Positions 9,082 through 16,843 of a stretch of DNA of 37,238 nucleotides are shown one piece after another (the first letter of the stretch is position 1; each line of letters opens with the position of its first letter). A model generated the notes under the pieces. That model was given only the letters and a program-made list of their open reading frames with translations, had not been told where the DNA came from and did no database searches. The DNA is taken from NCBI GenBank assembly GCA_964529445.1, contig CAZGWJ010000020.1, forward strand, positions 1 to 37,238. Direction: 5' to 3'. The DNA is from CAZGWJ01 sp964529445 (GTDB taxonomy: Bacteria > Oederibacteriota > Muellerivitia > Muellerivitales > Muellerivitaceae). Both the position numbers and the translations under genes were made by a program.

Positions 9082-9573
9082 TCAATCCTCGATCAGGATC
9101 TCCACGCGACGATTCTTGGCCCGCCCCTCCTCGGTATCGTTGGAGGCGATGGGCTCGGTGGGACCCTTCCCGTCGGTCTCGACGCGACTGCCCTTCACGC
9201 CCCCCGCCACGAGACGGTTCCTCACGGACTGGGCTCGGTCTCGAGAAAGGCGCATGTTGTAGGTGTCGCCGCCCCGGTTGTCGGTATGGCCGACCACCTT
9301 GATGTCCCGGTAGTCCTTCTTCACGAACTCAGCAGCCAGCTCGTCCAGGACTTTCTCGGCCCTTCCGGACAACTCGGACGAACGGGTGTCGAAGGAGACG
9401 TCGCCTTTCAAGCGGATCTCGATGCCTTTGTCGGTCTTCGTGGTCTCGATGACATCGCTTGTCCTGTTGACGGGCGCCTTTTTCACGGTACCCCGTTTCG
9501 CCTGGGGACCATAGGCACAACAGCCCGACAGGAGGAAACTGGCGGTGATCAGGCATAACGCTGCTTTCATCAT
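9082..9573 (-). CDS. OmpA-domain peptidoglycan-binding lipoprotein
   Basis: 163 aa. Start at the first of two adjacent ATGs, preceded by GGAGAG. Signal peptide with lipobox LLSGC (Cys18). Residues about 60-163 are an OmpA C-terminal domain: VSFDTRSSELSGRA, VLDELAAEF, VVGHTDNRGGDTYNMRLSRDRAQSVRN, then AKNRRVEILI. The Asp of the GHTDN segment and the Arg of NRRV are the residues that contact diaminopimelate in this family. It should tether the outer membrane to peptidoglycan (Pal-like). First gene of a three-gene operon with the barrel and the small lipoprotein. The 194 bases upstream hold an AT-rich stretch (TTTTTAAACGATAAAA) that may carry the promoter. Confidence 0.88.
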   Translation of the reverse strand: MMKAALCLITASFLLSGCCAYGPQAKRGTVKKAPVNRTSDVIETTKTDKGIEIRLKGDVSFDTRSSELSGRAEKVLDELAAEFVKKDYRDIKVVGHTDNRGGDTYNMRLSRDRAQSVRNRLVAGGVKGSRVETDGKGPTEPIASNDTEEGRAKNRRVEILIED

Positions 9574-9767
9574 CGTGTCTCTCCATTCATGTGGGGTGAT
9601 TCGAACGAAAGGAAGATACCCCAAGCCACCCGGCAAGGCAAGGGGAAAACGATTGCTTTCAGGGCAATATCGCGCTCGGCCCTCCGAAAATTTCCGTTTT
9701 TAAACGATAAAATCAGAAACCCCTTGGCTCGAGCGGCCCGAATCCTCGCCCCTTCCGGCGAAAAGGG

Positions 9768-12341
9768 CTATTGAGCCACCACAAGCATCGCCGAGAAGGC
9801 TGGGACGCGGACGCGGACCCGGTTCCCGGAGGCCGCCCGGGGAGCCGAGGCGAAGATCCTCTTGCCCAGGGTCTCCGAGAGCGTATAGGTCGTGTAACTT
9901 GCGAAGGGTGCCGGGAACTCGACGTCGGTGTCGAAGGCCTGATCGGGGTTCCGGTTCACCAGGACCACGTGGTTCTTCGCACCATCCCGCGTCCCGAAGG
10001 AATAGAGGTCGGGTGAGGAAGAGGTGCAGTCGGCGTAATCACCCAGCACCTTGCTCCCCTTGCCGTCGTAGTTGGAATAGAGCTGGTGGCCGATGAAAAC
10101 ATAGGTCCCCTCCCGCGCGCCGCCCCAGTCGCAGGCCAGATCCATGCCCTCGCGGATGTAGATGCCCAGCTGAACAGCCAGCAGGAGCCCGCCGTGGTAA
10201 TGGCTCCCGGAAGCCGGATAGTACTCGGACACGGCCAGCTTGGTGCCCGGGTAGTTCGCGTCGATGAGTTTTTTCAGCTTGGGGACCAGTCCGACCCAGG
10301 GCGTCCAGAGCTTCTCGGCGTTGCCATCGGCGTAGCACCAGCTGTCGGGGTTCACGAAGGTGTCGTCCCAGAGGACGCGAAGCCCTTCGAACTGCTGGGG
10401 CGTGAGGACGGGATCATAGGGGTGATCGCCCATCACGTTGACCTTCTCACCCTTCGAGTTCTTGCCCCACACCTCGGAAAAACCGTGATTGTCGAAGTAG
10501 TCGATGAGACGGACCCCCGCCGCGTCCGAGCGTTTCTTCATCTCGCGCAGGAAGAACTCGGCCTGCGAGAGGTCGCCGTGCGCCTTGCGGTCGGTCCACT
10601 TGTCCCCGGTCGTTCCCTTCTCATCCTTGATGCGGATGTTCTTCTTGCCGCCCGGGACGTAGTCGTAGGGGGAACCGGCGAGTTCCATGATGCCCCAGGA
10701 CACCATGCCGAGCGTCTGGGCGGAGGGGTCCGCTTCCTTGACCACCTTGGCGTACTTCGCGGTCAGTTCTACGAGGTCGTCGTAACCGATGCCGTCGGGA
10801 CAAACGTCCCGGTGGTTCCAATGCCAAAGGCCCGTCTCGTTGTCCATGGACCAGAACTTCACCCCGCCCTTGTCGGCGGGCCCGAATTCCTTCACCGCGG
10901 TCTGGACCCATTCCTTCATGAAGGCCGGGTCGCTCTTGATGTAGTTGTAGTTGGGATCGTTGCCCCAGACGAGCTTACCGTCCTTGAGCCTGCCGTTACC
11001 GCAACCCCCATCGTTGGCCTCCTGGTTCGGGAAGAGCGACGTGGGATAGGAACCCAGCTTCTGGTCCTTCTCCGGGGCCTTGGCCACCCAGCCGATCATC
11101 GGGATCGTCAGCATCTGTTGGGCGCCCGCGGAGAAGGTCTCGGTGGTCGTTTTATGGTACAACTTTTCCTTCTCCGGGGCGCCTTTCGGGGCGTAGCCCA
11201 CGTTCAGGAAGTACCAGTCCATGCCACGGTTGTCGGCGTCATCCTTCCAGTTGTAGTTGGTGGTGGCGTTGCCGCCCATCCGGTTCAGGGTGCCGCCCAT
11301 CTTCCTCAGCGCCTCCCCCGACATGTAGTTGACGCCGTACACCCAGGGAGAGACGGGATGGCGGGTCTTGCCCGACACCGTCACCCGCGCTTCCTTCACC
11401 GGGTGCTTCCCCGCCGTGACGGTGACCCCCATGACGGCGCTCGACTTGCGGCCCTTGACGGCGGCCACGCCCACCACGCGGGGCTTGCCCGCCACGGAGG
11501 CGAGGGGAAGGGTCACGCGGCGCAGGGTCCCCGCCACGCGGGCCGCCGTTTTCCCGTCCACGCTGACCACGAAACCGGTGACTCGCTCGTTCTCGGCCTT
11601 GTCCCAGGTGAGGGTGATGCCCTCGGGACCTTCCGTCCAGCCCAGGTTCCCCACGGGGGTGACGATGTCGGCGGCCGAAAAGTAGATGTTGTCGAACTGC
11701 ACGGCGCACTTCACGTTCTCGGGATAACCCTGCACCAGGTCGAAGCGCAGCATCTTCAACTTGGTCAGGTCAACGCGCGACAGGTCCGGGATCGAGGTGA
11801 AGGGGATGACCACGCGGGTCCATTCCTTCCCCAACTTCCGCTTTTCCGCGAACTCGCTGATCTTCACCGACCCCGACGCAGAGCTGTCCGTCTCCCCGGC
11901 CAGGCCCACGGTCATCTCGAGCCCCTCCGGCTCGCTCTTGGCGTCGAAAACCAGGTACTTTGCGGTGCTCACGTCGATGGAGGTCCAGGAATTGTTGAAC
12001 GCCACCCCGCCACCCGCCCAGCAACGCCCCCAGAACTTGTCCTTGTCGGTGGTGACCCAGGTGAACTCGTAGGAAAGAACCGTGTCCACCTCGGAATAGA
12101 CGATCCATTCCGGATGCCGGTCCGCCGTGTCGTCGTCCGGCTCGCCCGGGCCATCCCCAGTGCGGATGAGGAACTTGTGGTTCTCGCCCGCCGTGACGAT
12201 GGAAACCCCGCCCTTGCCGTCCCGGCCCGAGGAATCGCCCCAACTGGGTTGGTAGAACCGCAGGACCTCCTCCTTCGCCGCGTGAAGGACGGCGGGGATC
12301 CCGAAAACAAGGAGGGTCATCGCGAGGAGAATGCGGCGCAT
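9768..12341 (-). CDS. Secreted multi-domain GH44 family glycosidase
   Basis: 857 aa. Start at the ATG with AAAGGA eight bases upstream, giving a signal peptide (MRRILLAMTLLVFGIPAVLHAA); the reading frame stays open far upstream but without signal or SD. Residues about 23-222 form a galactose-binding-like jelly-roll (CBM11/CIA30 style, ending VQFDNIYFS). About 230-310 is fibronectin-III-like (NLGWTEGPEGITLTWDKAEN). About 320-760 is the GH44 TIM barrel: MGGNATTNYNWKDDADNRG, DWYFLN, acid/base in WSMDNETGLWHW (Glu502) and nucleophile in KLAVSEYYP (Glu706). A C-terminal beta-sandwich follows. GH44 enzymes cleave beta-1,4-glucans and xyloglucan. Together with the GH51-like enzyme this indicates hemicellulose use. 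Confidence 0.87.
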   Translation of the reverse strand: MRRILLAMTLLVFGIPAVLHAAKEEVLRFYQPSWGDSSGRDGKGGVSIVTAGENHKFLIRTGDGPGEPDDDTADRHPEWIVYSEVDTVLSYEFTWVTTDKDKFWGRCWAGGGVAFNNSWTSIDVSTAKYLVFDAKSEPEGLEMTVGLAGETDSSASGSVKISEFAEKRKLGKEWTRVVIPFTSIPDLSRVDLTKLKMLRFDLVQGYPENVKCAVQFDNIYFSAADIVTPVGNLGWTEGPEGITLTWDKAENERVTGFVVSVDGKTAARVAGTLRRVTLPLASVAGKPRVVGVAAVKGRKSSAVMGVTVTAGKHPVKEARVTVSGKTRHPVSPWVYGVNYMSGEALRKMGGTLNRMGGNATTNYNWKDDADNRGMDWYFLNVGYAPKGAPEKEKLYHKTTTETFSAGAQQMLTIPMIGWVAKAPEKDQKLGSYPTSLFPNQEANDGGCGNGRLKDGKLVWGNDPNYNYIKSDPAFMKEWVQTAVKEFGPADKGGVKFWSMDNETGLWHWNHRDVCPDGIGYDDLVELTAKYAKVVKEADPSAQTLGMVSWGIMELAGSPYDYVPGGKKNIRIKDEKGTTGDKWTDRKAHGDLSQAEFFLREMKKRSDAAGVRLIDYFDNHGFSEVWGKNSKGEKVNVMGDHPYDPVLTPQQFEGLRVLWDDTFVNPDSWCYADGNAEKLWTPWVGLVPKLKKLIDANYPGTKLAVSEYYPASGSHYHGGLLLAVQLGIYIREGMDLACDWGGAREGTYVFIGHQLYSNYDGKGSKVLGDYADCTSSSPDLYSFGTRDGAKNHVVLVNRNPDQAFDTDVEFPAPFASYTTYTLSETLGKRIFASAPRAASGNRVRVRVPAFSAMLVVAQ

Positions 12342-12729
12342 GGGCGGGTCCTTTCGGATACTCGTTCTGTTCCCCTCGCCCCTTGTGGGAGAGGGGCGAT
12401 CCTTGGGCGCTTCCGAGGGGGACCCTCGGTGCCTCAGGATGGGTGAGGGGATTTCTTCAAACCGGCGATGGATTATACAACCGAACCGCCGCAGGCCCTC
12501 CCCCGAATGAGGACCCGCTCCCGATCCCGCTGAACCGATTTCACAAGGTGAAGGATCGCATTCGTTCCGCATCCTTCGGGCACGCGAAGAAGAAGCCCGG
12601 TGCCGCTCCAAAAGAAGCGCGGATATCGGCGAATTTCCGCCCCCGGACTGTTTTCCGGAAGAATAGGGTGCAGGACAAAAATAACAGGTGTCTAATGGGT
12701 CGTTGTTCCAAAACAAGGAGGTTGATCTT
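12342..12729. other. Gene-free stretch between GH44 and the PLDc_N gene
   Basis: 388 bases between divergent genes. It holds one three-hairpin palindromic repeat (12372-12450) and, near the right end, AT-rich sequence before the plus-strand gene (GACAAAAATAACAGGTGTCTAAT) in which a promoter is likely, with TCTAAT as a possible -10. No coding region is recognised on either strand. Confidence 0.5.
12372..12450 (+). repeat. Palindromic repeat, copy 1 (CCCCTC...GGGTGAGGGG family)
   Basis: Begins with hairpin CCCCTCGCCC/GGGAGAGGGG (loop CTTGT), continues with a second hairpin ATCCT...AGGAT containing CCGAGGG/CCCTCGG, and ends GGGTGAGGGG. The terminal GGGTGAGGGG can alternatively pair with the opening CCCCTCGCCC, giving a closed multi-branch fold. 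The same layout recurs at 18400 and 21449. Confidence 0.7.
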
Positions 12730-12900
12730 ATGAACAACATCATCGGCTTGGCCATACTCATCGCGGACATCTGGGCCATCATCCGGATCTTCAAGAGCCG
12801 CGCTTCGACCGGCGCCAAGATCCTCTGGACCCTTCTGGTACTGATCCTTCCCCTCATCGGCTTGATCATCTGGTGGTTCATGGGGCCGAAGGGCAAGTAG
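12730..12900 (+). CDS. Small PLDc_N-type membrane protein
   Basis: 56 aa. The start is set by the strong SD AGGAGG eight bases before ATG. Two hydrophobic segments (IIGLAILIADIWAIIRIF and ILWTLLVLILPLIGLIIWWF) are separated by a basic turn (KSRASTGAK). The pattern W-A-I-I-x-I ... K-I-L-W-T-L-L-V-L-x-L-P-x-I-G matches the phospholipase-D nuclease N-terminal (PLDc_N) family, usually found as free two-helix inner-membrane proteins. Function unknown. It is followed directly by a strong terminator. Confidence 0.8.
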   Translation: MNNIIGLAILIADIWAIIRIFKSRASTGAKILWTLLVLILPLIGLIIWWFMGPKGK

Positions 12901-12919
12901 CAACAGCCGTCGATTTCAC

Positions 12920-12954
12920 AAGGCGGTCCCGCCCGGGGACCGCCTTTCTCATTT
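12920..12954 (+). terminator. Rho-independent terminator after the PLDc_N gene
   Basis: Perfect stem AAGGCGGTCCC/GGGACCGCCTT with loop GCCCG, followed by TCTCATTTT. It overlaps the last codons of the convergent GT39 gene. Confidence 0.85.
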
Positions 12955-14781
12955 TCCGCCCCGGATCCCTGCACCCTCCAGATCGACCAGCCCGTACGCT
13001 TGGCTCATGCCCGGTAACTCCACGGGCTTCCCCACCGCTATCACCCATTCCAGGATCCGACGGTTCGGCCCATCGGGCGTCCTCGATCCCATCTGGCCCG
13101 ACAGGACCCTTTCCCTCACCCCGAAGAGCGACAGGAAATAGCGCAGACGGCCGGAACGCACGAGGTCCCGGAACTCCTCGAACGACATCGCCCGGTCCCG
13201 GCCATGGAAGCCGCCCAGCACGAGCACGGGTGCCTTCGTCCGCAGGATCAGGGGTGCCCCGATCCCCTGGGCCTCGAGAGTGGCCGCCAGGAACCCATCC
13301 CCGGGGTATCGCTCCATCAAGTAACGCGCCAATGCGTCCAGCTCCGCGGAACGCTTCTGCCGGTAATCGTTCATGCGCGAGTGGAAATCTTTCCTCAACC
13401 GGGGACCCGCATAGGGGAGTTGCTCGTGACCTCCCCAAAGAACCGGCATGAGCGACCAGGATGCCGGAGCCGCGAAGAGGAGGGCGAGGGCCGAGACGAC
13501 GAACCGCCGTTGGAAGCGGAGGGGGATCGTCAGCGCCGCGATCGAGGCCACCAGGGCCCCCGCCGGGAAGACCAGAAGCCATCGGAACTCGTCTCCCGTT
13601 CGGAGAAGAAGGGTGGATTGCAGGACGGCCGTCAGGGCGAGGGTTGCTTTCAGGATCACCCCCTCCGACCGGAACGCCATGAAGGCCAACGCGGAGAGCA
13701 CGGCATAGGGCGCCGCCATCATGACCAGGTAATGGGCGTGGAGCACACCCCGGCTCATCGAGAAGAAAAGGGCGTTCGAAAGTGCCCAAAGGGACCAGAA
13801 GCAGAGGGAGGCGTTCTGGGGGAACGAACGCCTTCGCGTCCAAGCCAGGGCGGCCCCCAAGAGCACCAGCGGAAGGAACCAGGAGACCTGCGGCCCCAGT
13901 CGCGCGTTCAGCGTGCGTCCCGGCTCCCAAAGCGGCCGATCGACGTCCCGTCGCATCGTGGCGATCCCGGGCAATCCCCGGCGGATCGGAGTCAGGACGC
14001 GGCTTCGAAGGTTATGCCCGAGTGCCAATTCCAGGGCCGAATCGTTCTCGGTGGAGCCCACGAAGGGACGTCTCTCGGGAGGCGTCAGGTCCACCACCAG
14101 CACCCAGGCCAGCGAGGCCGCCGCGGTGACCGCCGCGGCCAGCGCCAGACGGACCCAACGCGTCGGGACGTCCCTCGTTCTCGCGAAGAGGACCCAGGTG
14201 ACCGCCATGGCGGGGACCGCCATCAGGGCCTGCGCCATCTTGACGTTGAAACCCATGCCCGTCAGCAGGGCCGCCACCAGGAGGTCCCGAAGATCGCCCC
14301 GCTCGACGGCCCGCAGGAAGAAATGCGCCGAACCGAGGATGCAAAGGACGAGGACCCCGTCCATCGTGATGTTGCGCCCCACCGCCACCGCGATGGGCGT
14401 GAGGGCAAGGATGAGCGCGGCCAAAAGCCCGGCGCCCGTTCCGAAAATGCCCCCCACGAGCCGGTACAAGAGGGCCACCGAACCCACCGAGGCGAGGGCC
14501 CCGGGCAGGTGCAGGGACCATGAGTTGAAACCGATCACCTTGGAGAAGGCCACCTGCAGCCACAGGCCGAGGGGCGGCTTGTCCACCGCGAGAAAACCGG
14601 CCGGGTCCAGGGAAGCGAAAAAGAAATTGTGCCAGCTCGTGCCCATGCTCTGCACGGCGGCGGCGTAATAGGGATGCCCCAGACCCTCGCGATCGAGGAA
14701 AAGGACTTGAAGCACGGCGGAGAGGGCGAGGATCCCCCCAAGAAGGAACGGGGCTCGCCGAGGGTGGAGGGTGAGGTCCAT
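12949..14781 (-). CDS. GT39/ArnT-like membrane glycosyltransferase
   Basis: 610 aa with about ten or eleven hydrophobic helices. The N-terminal first loop has LDREGLGHPYYAAAVQSM followed by LDPAGFLAVDKPPLGLWLQ. This is the PMT_2 signature: an acidic residue in the first periplasmic loop and the D-K-P-P motif, seen in undecaprenyl- or dolichyl-phosphate-sugar dependent transferases. The soluble C-terminal part (about 440-610) includes YRQKRSAELDALARYL and VLGGFHGRD. It likely moves a lipid-linked sugar to a lipid or protein at the periplasmic face. The ATG lies ten bases after the xthA stop with no good SD, so translation is probably coupled. Acceptor unknown. Confidence 0.8.
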   Translation of the reverse strand: MDLTLHPRRAPFLLGGILALSAVLQVLFLDREGLGHPYYAAAVQSMGTSWHNFFFASLDPAGFLAVDKPPLGLWLQVAFSKVIGFNSWSLHLPGALASVGSVALLYRLVGGIFGTGAGLLAALILALTPIAVAVGRNITMDGVLVLCILGSAHFFLRAVERGDLRDLLVAALLTGMGFNVKMAQALMAVPAMAVTWVLFARTRDVPTRWVRLALAAAVTAAASLAWVLVVDLTPPERRPFVGSTENDSALELALGHNLRSRVLTPIRRGLPGIATMRRDVDRPLWEPGRTLNARLGPQVSWFLPLVLLGAALAWTRRRSFPQNASLCFWSLWALSNALFFSMSRGVLHAHYLVMMAAPYAVLSALAFMAFRSEGVILKATLALTAVLQSTLLLRTGDEFRWLLVFPAGALVASIAALTIPLRFQRRFVVSALALLFAAPASWSLMPVLWGGHEQLPYAGPRLRKDFHSRMNDYRQKRSAELDALARYLMERYPGDGFLAATLEAQGIGAPLILRTKAPVLVLGGFHGRDRAMSFEEFRDLVRSGRLRYFLSLFGVRERVLSGQMGSRTPDGPNRRILEWVIAVGKPVELPGMSQAYGLVDLEGAGIRGGK

Positions 14782-14791
14782 CGGTTGCGGG

Positions 14792-15565
14792 TTAATCCGC
14801 GAATTCCGCGACGAGGAACGTGTGATCCGACGGCTTCTCGAGGGCGCGGGGTTCCTTGTCGATCCGGATCCTTTTCAACCTCTTCACCATCGGGGGCGTG
14901 CCCAGGATGAGGTCGATGCGCCAACCGATGTTGCGCTCCAAGGTGCCGGGCTGGCGGTAGTCCCAGAACGTGTAATGGCCCCCCTCCTTCACCTTTTCGC
15001 GGAAGAGGTCCGTCCACAGCGTGCCCGCGCACTTGACGAACGCCTCGCGGGCGTCGACGTGGAAACAGACGTGATCCTTGTTGCCCTTGGGGTCGTAGAG
15101 GTCGATCTCGGTGGGGGCCACGTTCAGGTCCCCCATCCAGAGCGCGGCCGCGGTCGGCTTCACTTCCTTCCGGAACTTCCTTCCCAGGTCCGCGAAGAAT
15201 TCGAGCTTGTACTGGTACTTTTCGGATTCGATGTCCGCGCCCTGGGGGATGTAGGTGTTGAAGAGCCGCACACCGTCGTAGTCCCCCGCGATGAACCGGG
15301 CGGGCTCCTCGTCGGCCTTGGGATAAAGGCGGGTCTCCACGTTCCTCAAGGGGTTCTTCGAGACGATGGCCACGCCGTTGTAGGCCTTCTGGCCCCGGAA
15401 GGCCACCTGCCAGCCCGCCTTCTCGAACGCCTCCCTGGGAAACAGCTCGTCCACGACCTTGGTCTCCTGCAGGGAGAGCGCGTCGGGCTTGTTGACCCTC
15501 ATCCAGTCGAGCACGATGTCGAGCCGCGAGCGGATGGAGTTGCAGTTGAACGTGGCGATCTTCAT
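14792..15565 (-). CDS. xthA: Exodeoxyribonuclease III
   Basis: 257 aa, standard length. The endonuclease/exonuclease/phosphatase fold is complete: MKIATFNCNSIRSRL, catalytic Glu in LSLQETKV, YNGVAIVSK, GDYDGVRLFNTYIPQG, the active-site pair in WMGDLNVAPTEIDLYDP, WDYRQPGTLERNIGWRIDLIL and the final SDHTFLVAEF. It is an AP endonuclease and 3'-5' exonuclease in base excision repair. No clear SD precedes the ATG (a T-rich GGGTTTTTCAAT sits there). It is co-transcribed with the GT39 gene. Confidence 0.93.
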   Translation of the reverse strand: MKIATFNCNSIRSRLDIVLDWMRVNKPDALSLQETKVVDELFPREAFEKAGWQVAFRGQKAYNGVAIVSKNPLRNVETRLYPKADEEPARFIAGDYDGVRLFNTYIPQGADIESEKYQYKLEFFADLGRKFRKEVKPTAAALWMGDLNVAPTEIDLYDPKGNKDHVCFHVDAREAFVKCAGTLWTDLFREKVKEGGHYTFWDYRQPGTLERNIGWRIDLILGTPPMVKRLKRIRIDKEPRALEKPSDHTFLVAEFAD

Positions 15566-15590
15566 ATTGAAAAACCCGGAACGGATAATT

Positions 15591-15697
15591 CACAGCCAAC
15601 GCGAAGACGCGAAGACGCGAAGAAATACTTTTCATTCTTTGGGCTATATCCGAGTCTGAACAATTCCTGATTCCTCATTCATAATTCCTAATTGCGT
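15591..15697. repeat. Remnants of two short-phrase repeat families
   Basis: 15591-15624 is CACAGCCAACGCGAAG followed by two more ACGCGAAG units; a near copy of its first part occurs at 23899. 15661-15697 is built of ATTCCT-GATTCCTCATTC-type phrases (ATTCCTGATTCCTCATTC), a family seen again near 24868 and 34343. Each appears as one arm only here. Confidence 0.6.
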
Positions 15698-16000
15698 TCA
15701 TCCTTCCCAATCCACCACATGCCGTGACTCGCACACCTGGTTCACGAAGGTCACGACCTCCTGGTGCGCCGGATGCTTCTGGTAGGCCACCAGGCCCATC
15801 AGATCCTCGAATTCGGAATACAGCGCAAGGTCGCAGGCCTGGGAGGACGGGTTCATGTTCGCCCCCACCTCGAAGCGCAGGATGCCCGGCACGCTCCCCG
15901 GCAGGGCCTCCAGGCGGCCGCGCAGGTCGAGAAGGTTCTCCTCCCGGGTCCGGCCCCCTTCGCTGGATTTCAACTTGAACAGGACGACATGCTTCAGCAT
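15698..16000 (-). CDS. Dabb-family (stress-responsive A/B barrel) protein
   Basis: 100 aa. MLKHVVLFKLK at the start, then GRLEALPGSVPGILRFEVGANMNPS and a central ALYSEFEDLMGLVAYQKHPAHQEVVTFV match the Dabb family (PF07876), with the typical 'Y..HP.H..V' segment. These are small dimeric alpha+beta barrels, usually of unknown substrate. SD AGGGGGTG precedes ATG. The C-terminus ends VVDW like most members. Divergent from tetR. I infer no specific role. Confidence 0.88.
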   Translation of the reverse strand: MLKHVVLFKLKSSEGGRTREENLLDLRGRLEALPGSVPGILRFEVGANMNPSSQACDLALYSEFEDLMGLVAYQKHPAHQEVVTFVNQVCESRHVVDWEG

Positions 16001-16123
16001 GGGACACCCCCTGGTGCCGCCATTCTATCAGGAGAGGACCGGTCTTTTCCGGCGGCCAACCCCCGGAAAGCCGCGCCGAAAGCCCCGTAAAAACCGTAGC
16101 GGACCGATCCCGGGGAGGCGTGC

Positions 16124-16152
16124 TTGACCGCTCATCAAGACGGGTGTATAAG
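16124..16152 (+). promoter_or_regulatory. Sigma70-like promoter of the efflux operon
   Basis: -35 TTGACC (16124-16129), 17-bp spacer, -10 TATAAG (16147-16152). It lies 41 bases upstream of the tetR start and its -10 is inside the first operator dyad. Confidence 0.75.
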
Positions 16153-16183
16153 TATACAGCAGTATAACTATACGGATGTATAG
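16145..16183. promoter_or_regulatory. Three dyads, probable TetR operator
   Basis: GTATAAGTATAC (16146-16157) and GTATAACTATAC (16162-16173) are two short dyads 16 bp apart; CTATAC-GGAT-GTATAG (16168-16183) is a third dyad overlapping the second. The first covers the -10 box, so binding would block the polymerase. Autoregulation by the downstream TetR protein is inferred. Confidence 0.65.
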
Positions 16184-16193
16184 CGAGGTGTCC

Positions 16194-16841
16194 ATGTCCC
16201 GACCCAAGGGCGACAGCGATCGGAAGCTCATCCAGGCGGCGGAGGAACTGCTCGACGAGCGGGGCTTCACCGGACTCAAGATCCGGGAGGTGTCGCGGAA
16301 GGCCGCCGTGAACCTGGGCATGTTCCATTACCACTTCAAGAGCAAGGGGAACTTCCAGAAGCGCGTGATGCAGGACCTCTACGAACGCTTCTTCGCCGAC
16401 TTCAAGATCGAGTCCTCCACGGGCGGTTCCCCGCTGGAGAGGCTTCGCCGGGCCATGGTGACCGTGAGCCGCTTCGTGAGGGACCGCCGCCTCATCATTC
16501 TCGGGCTCCTGACCGACGCGGTGCACGGCGACCGCGAGGTCCTGAAGTTCGTGACCGCCAACTTCCCCCGGCACGTCCTCATCGTCTTCACCCTCATCCG
16601 TGAATGCCAGAAGAAGGGGTTCATTGAGCGCATGCCCATGCACCTGGCGGTCAGCGTCCTCTTCCCCGCCATCGTCGCCCCCAATGTCGCCATGGCCGTG
16701 GTGGAACGCAAGGAGGTGCCGACCCTCGTTCGCACCGTGGTGAAGGGCGTCCTGTCGGACGTGCTTTCGGACGCCACCATCGAGAGGCGGGTGGACCTGG
16801 CGCTTCGCGCGGTCGGCGCCCGCGCCTCCGGAAGGAGCTGA
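16194..16841 (+). CDS. TetR/AcrR-family regulator of the efflux operon
   Basis: 215 aa. ATG 16194 is favoured because GAGGTG sits five bases upstream; an ATG six codons earlier lies inside the operator. N-terminal HTH at about 8-55 (LIQAAEELLDERGFTGLKIREVSRKAAVNLGMFHYHFKSK read in segments) is classic TetR, with recognition helix around VNLGMFHYHF. The C-terminal ligand-binding helices (50-215) are hydrophobic and unassigned. It resembles CecR (YbiH), which controls the ybhGFSR efflux genes in E. coli, and the position supports that analogy. It is the first gene; its stop is two bases from the tolC ATG. Confidence 0.88.
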   Translation: MSRPKGDSDRKLIQAAEELLDERGFTGLKIREVSRKAAVNLGMFHYHFKSKGNFQKRVMQDLYERFFADFKIESSTGGSPLERLRRAMVTVSRFVRDRRLIILGLLTDAVHGDREVLKFVTANFPRHVLIVFTLIRECQKKGFIERMPMHLAVSVLFPAIVAPNVAMAVVERKEVPTLVRTVVKGVLSDVLSDATIERRVDLALRAVGARASGRS

Positions 16842-16843
16842 AC

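Noticed and set aside
10086..12446. A 786-codon plus-strand open frame opposite the GH44 gene
   Set aside because: Antisense shadow in a GC-rich gene; the minus strand has signal peptide, catalytic motifs and SD.
9768..12974. Upstream extension of the GH44 frame to 12974
   Set aside because: The extension runs through a palindromic repeat and the PLDc_N gene; the signal peptide and SD fix the start at 12341.
15591..15624. ACGCGAAG tandem units considered as a CRISPR array
   Set aside because: Units are 8 bp and contiguous with no spacers; it belongs to a phrase-type intergenic repeat.
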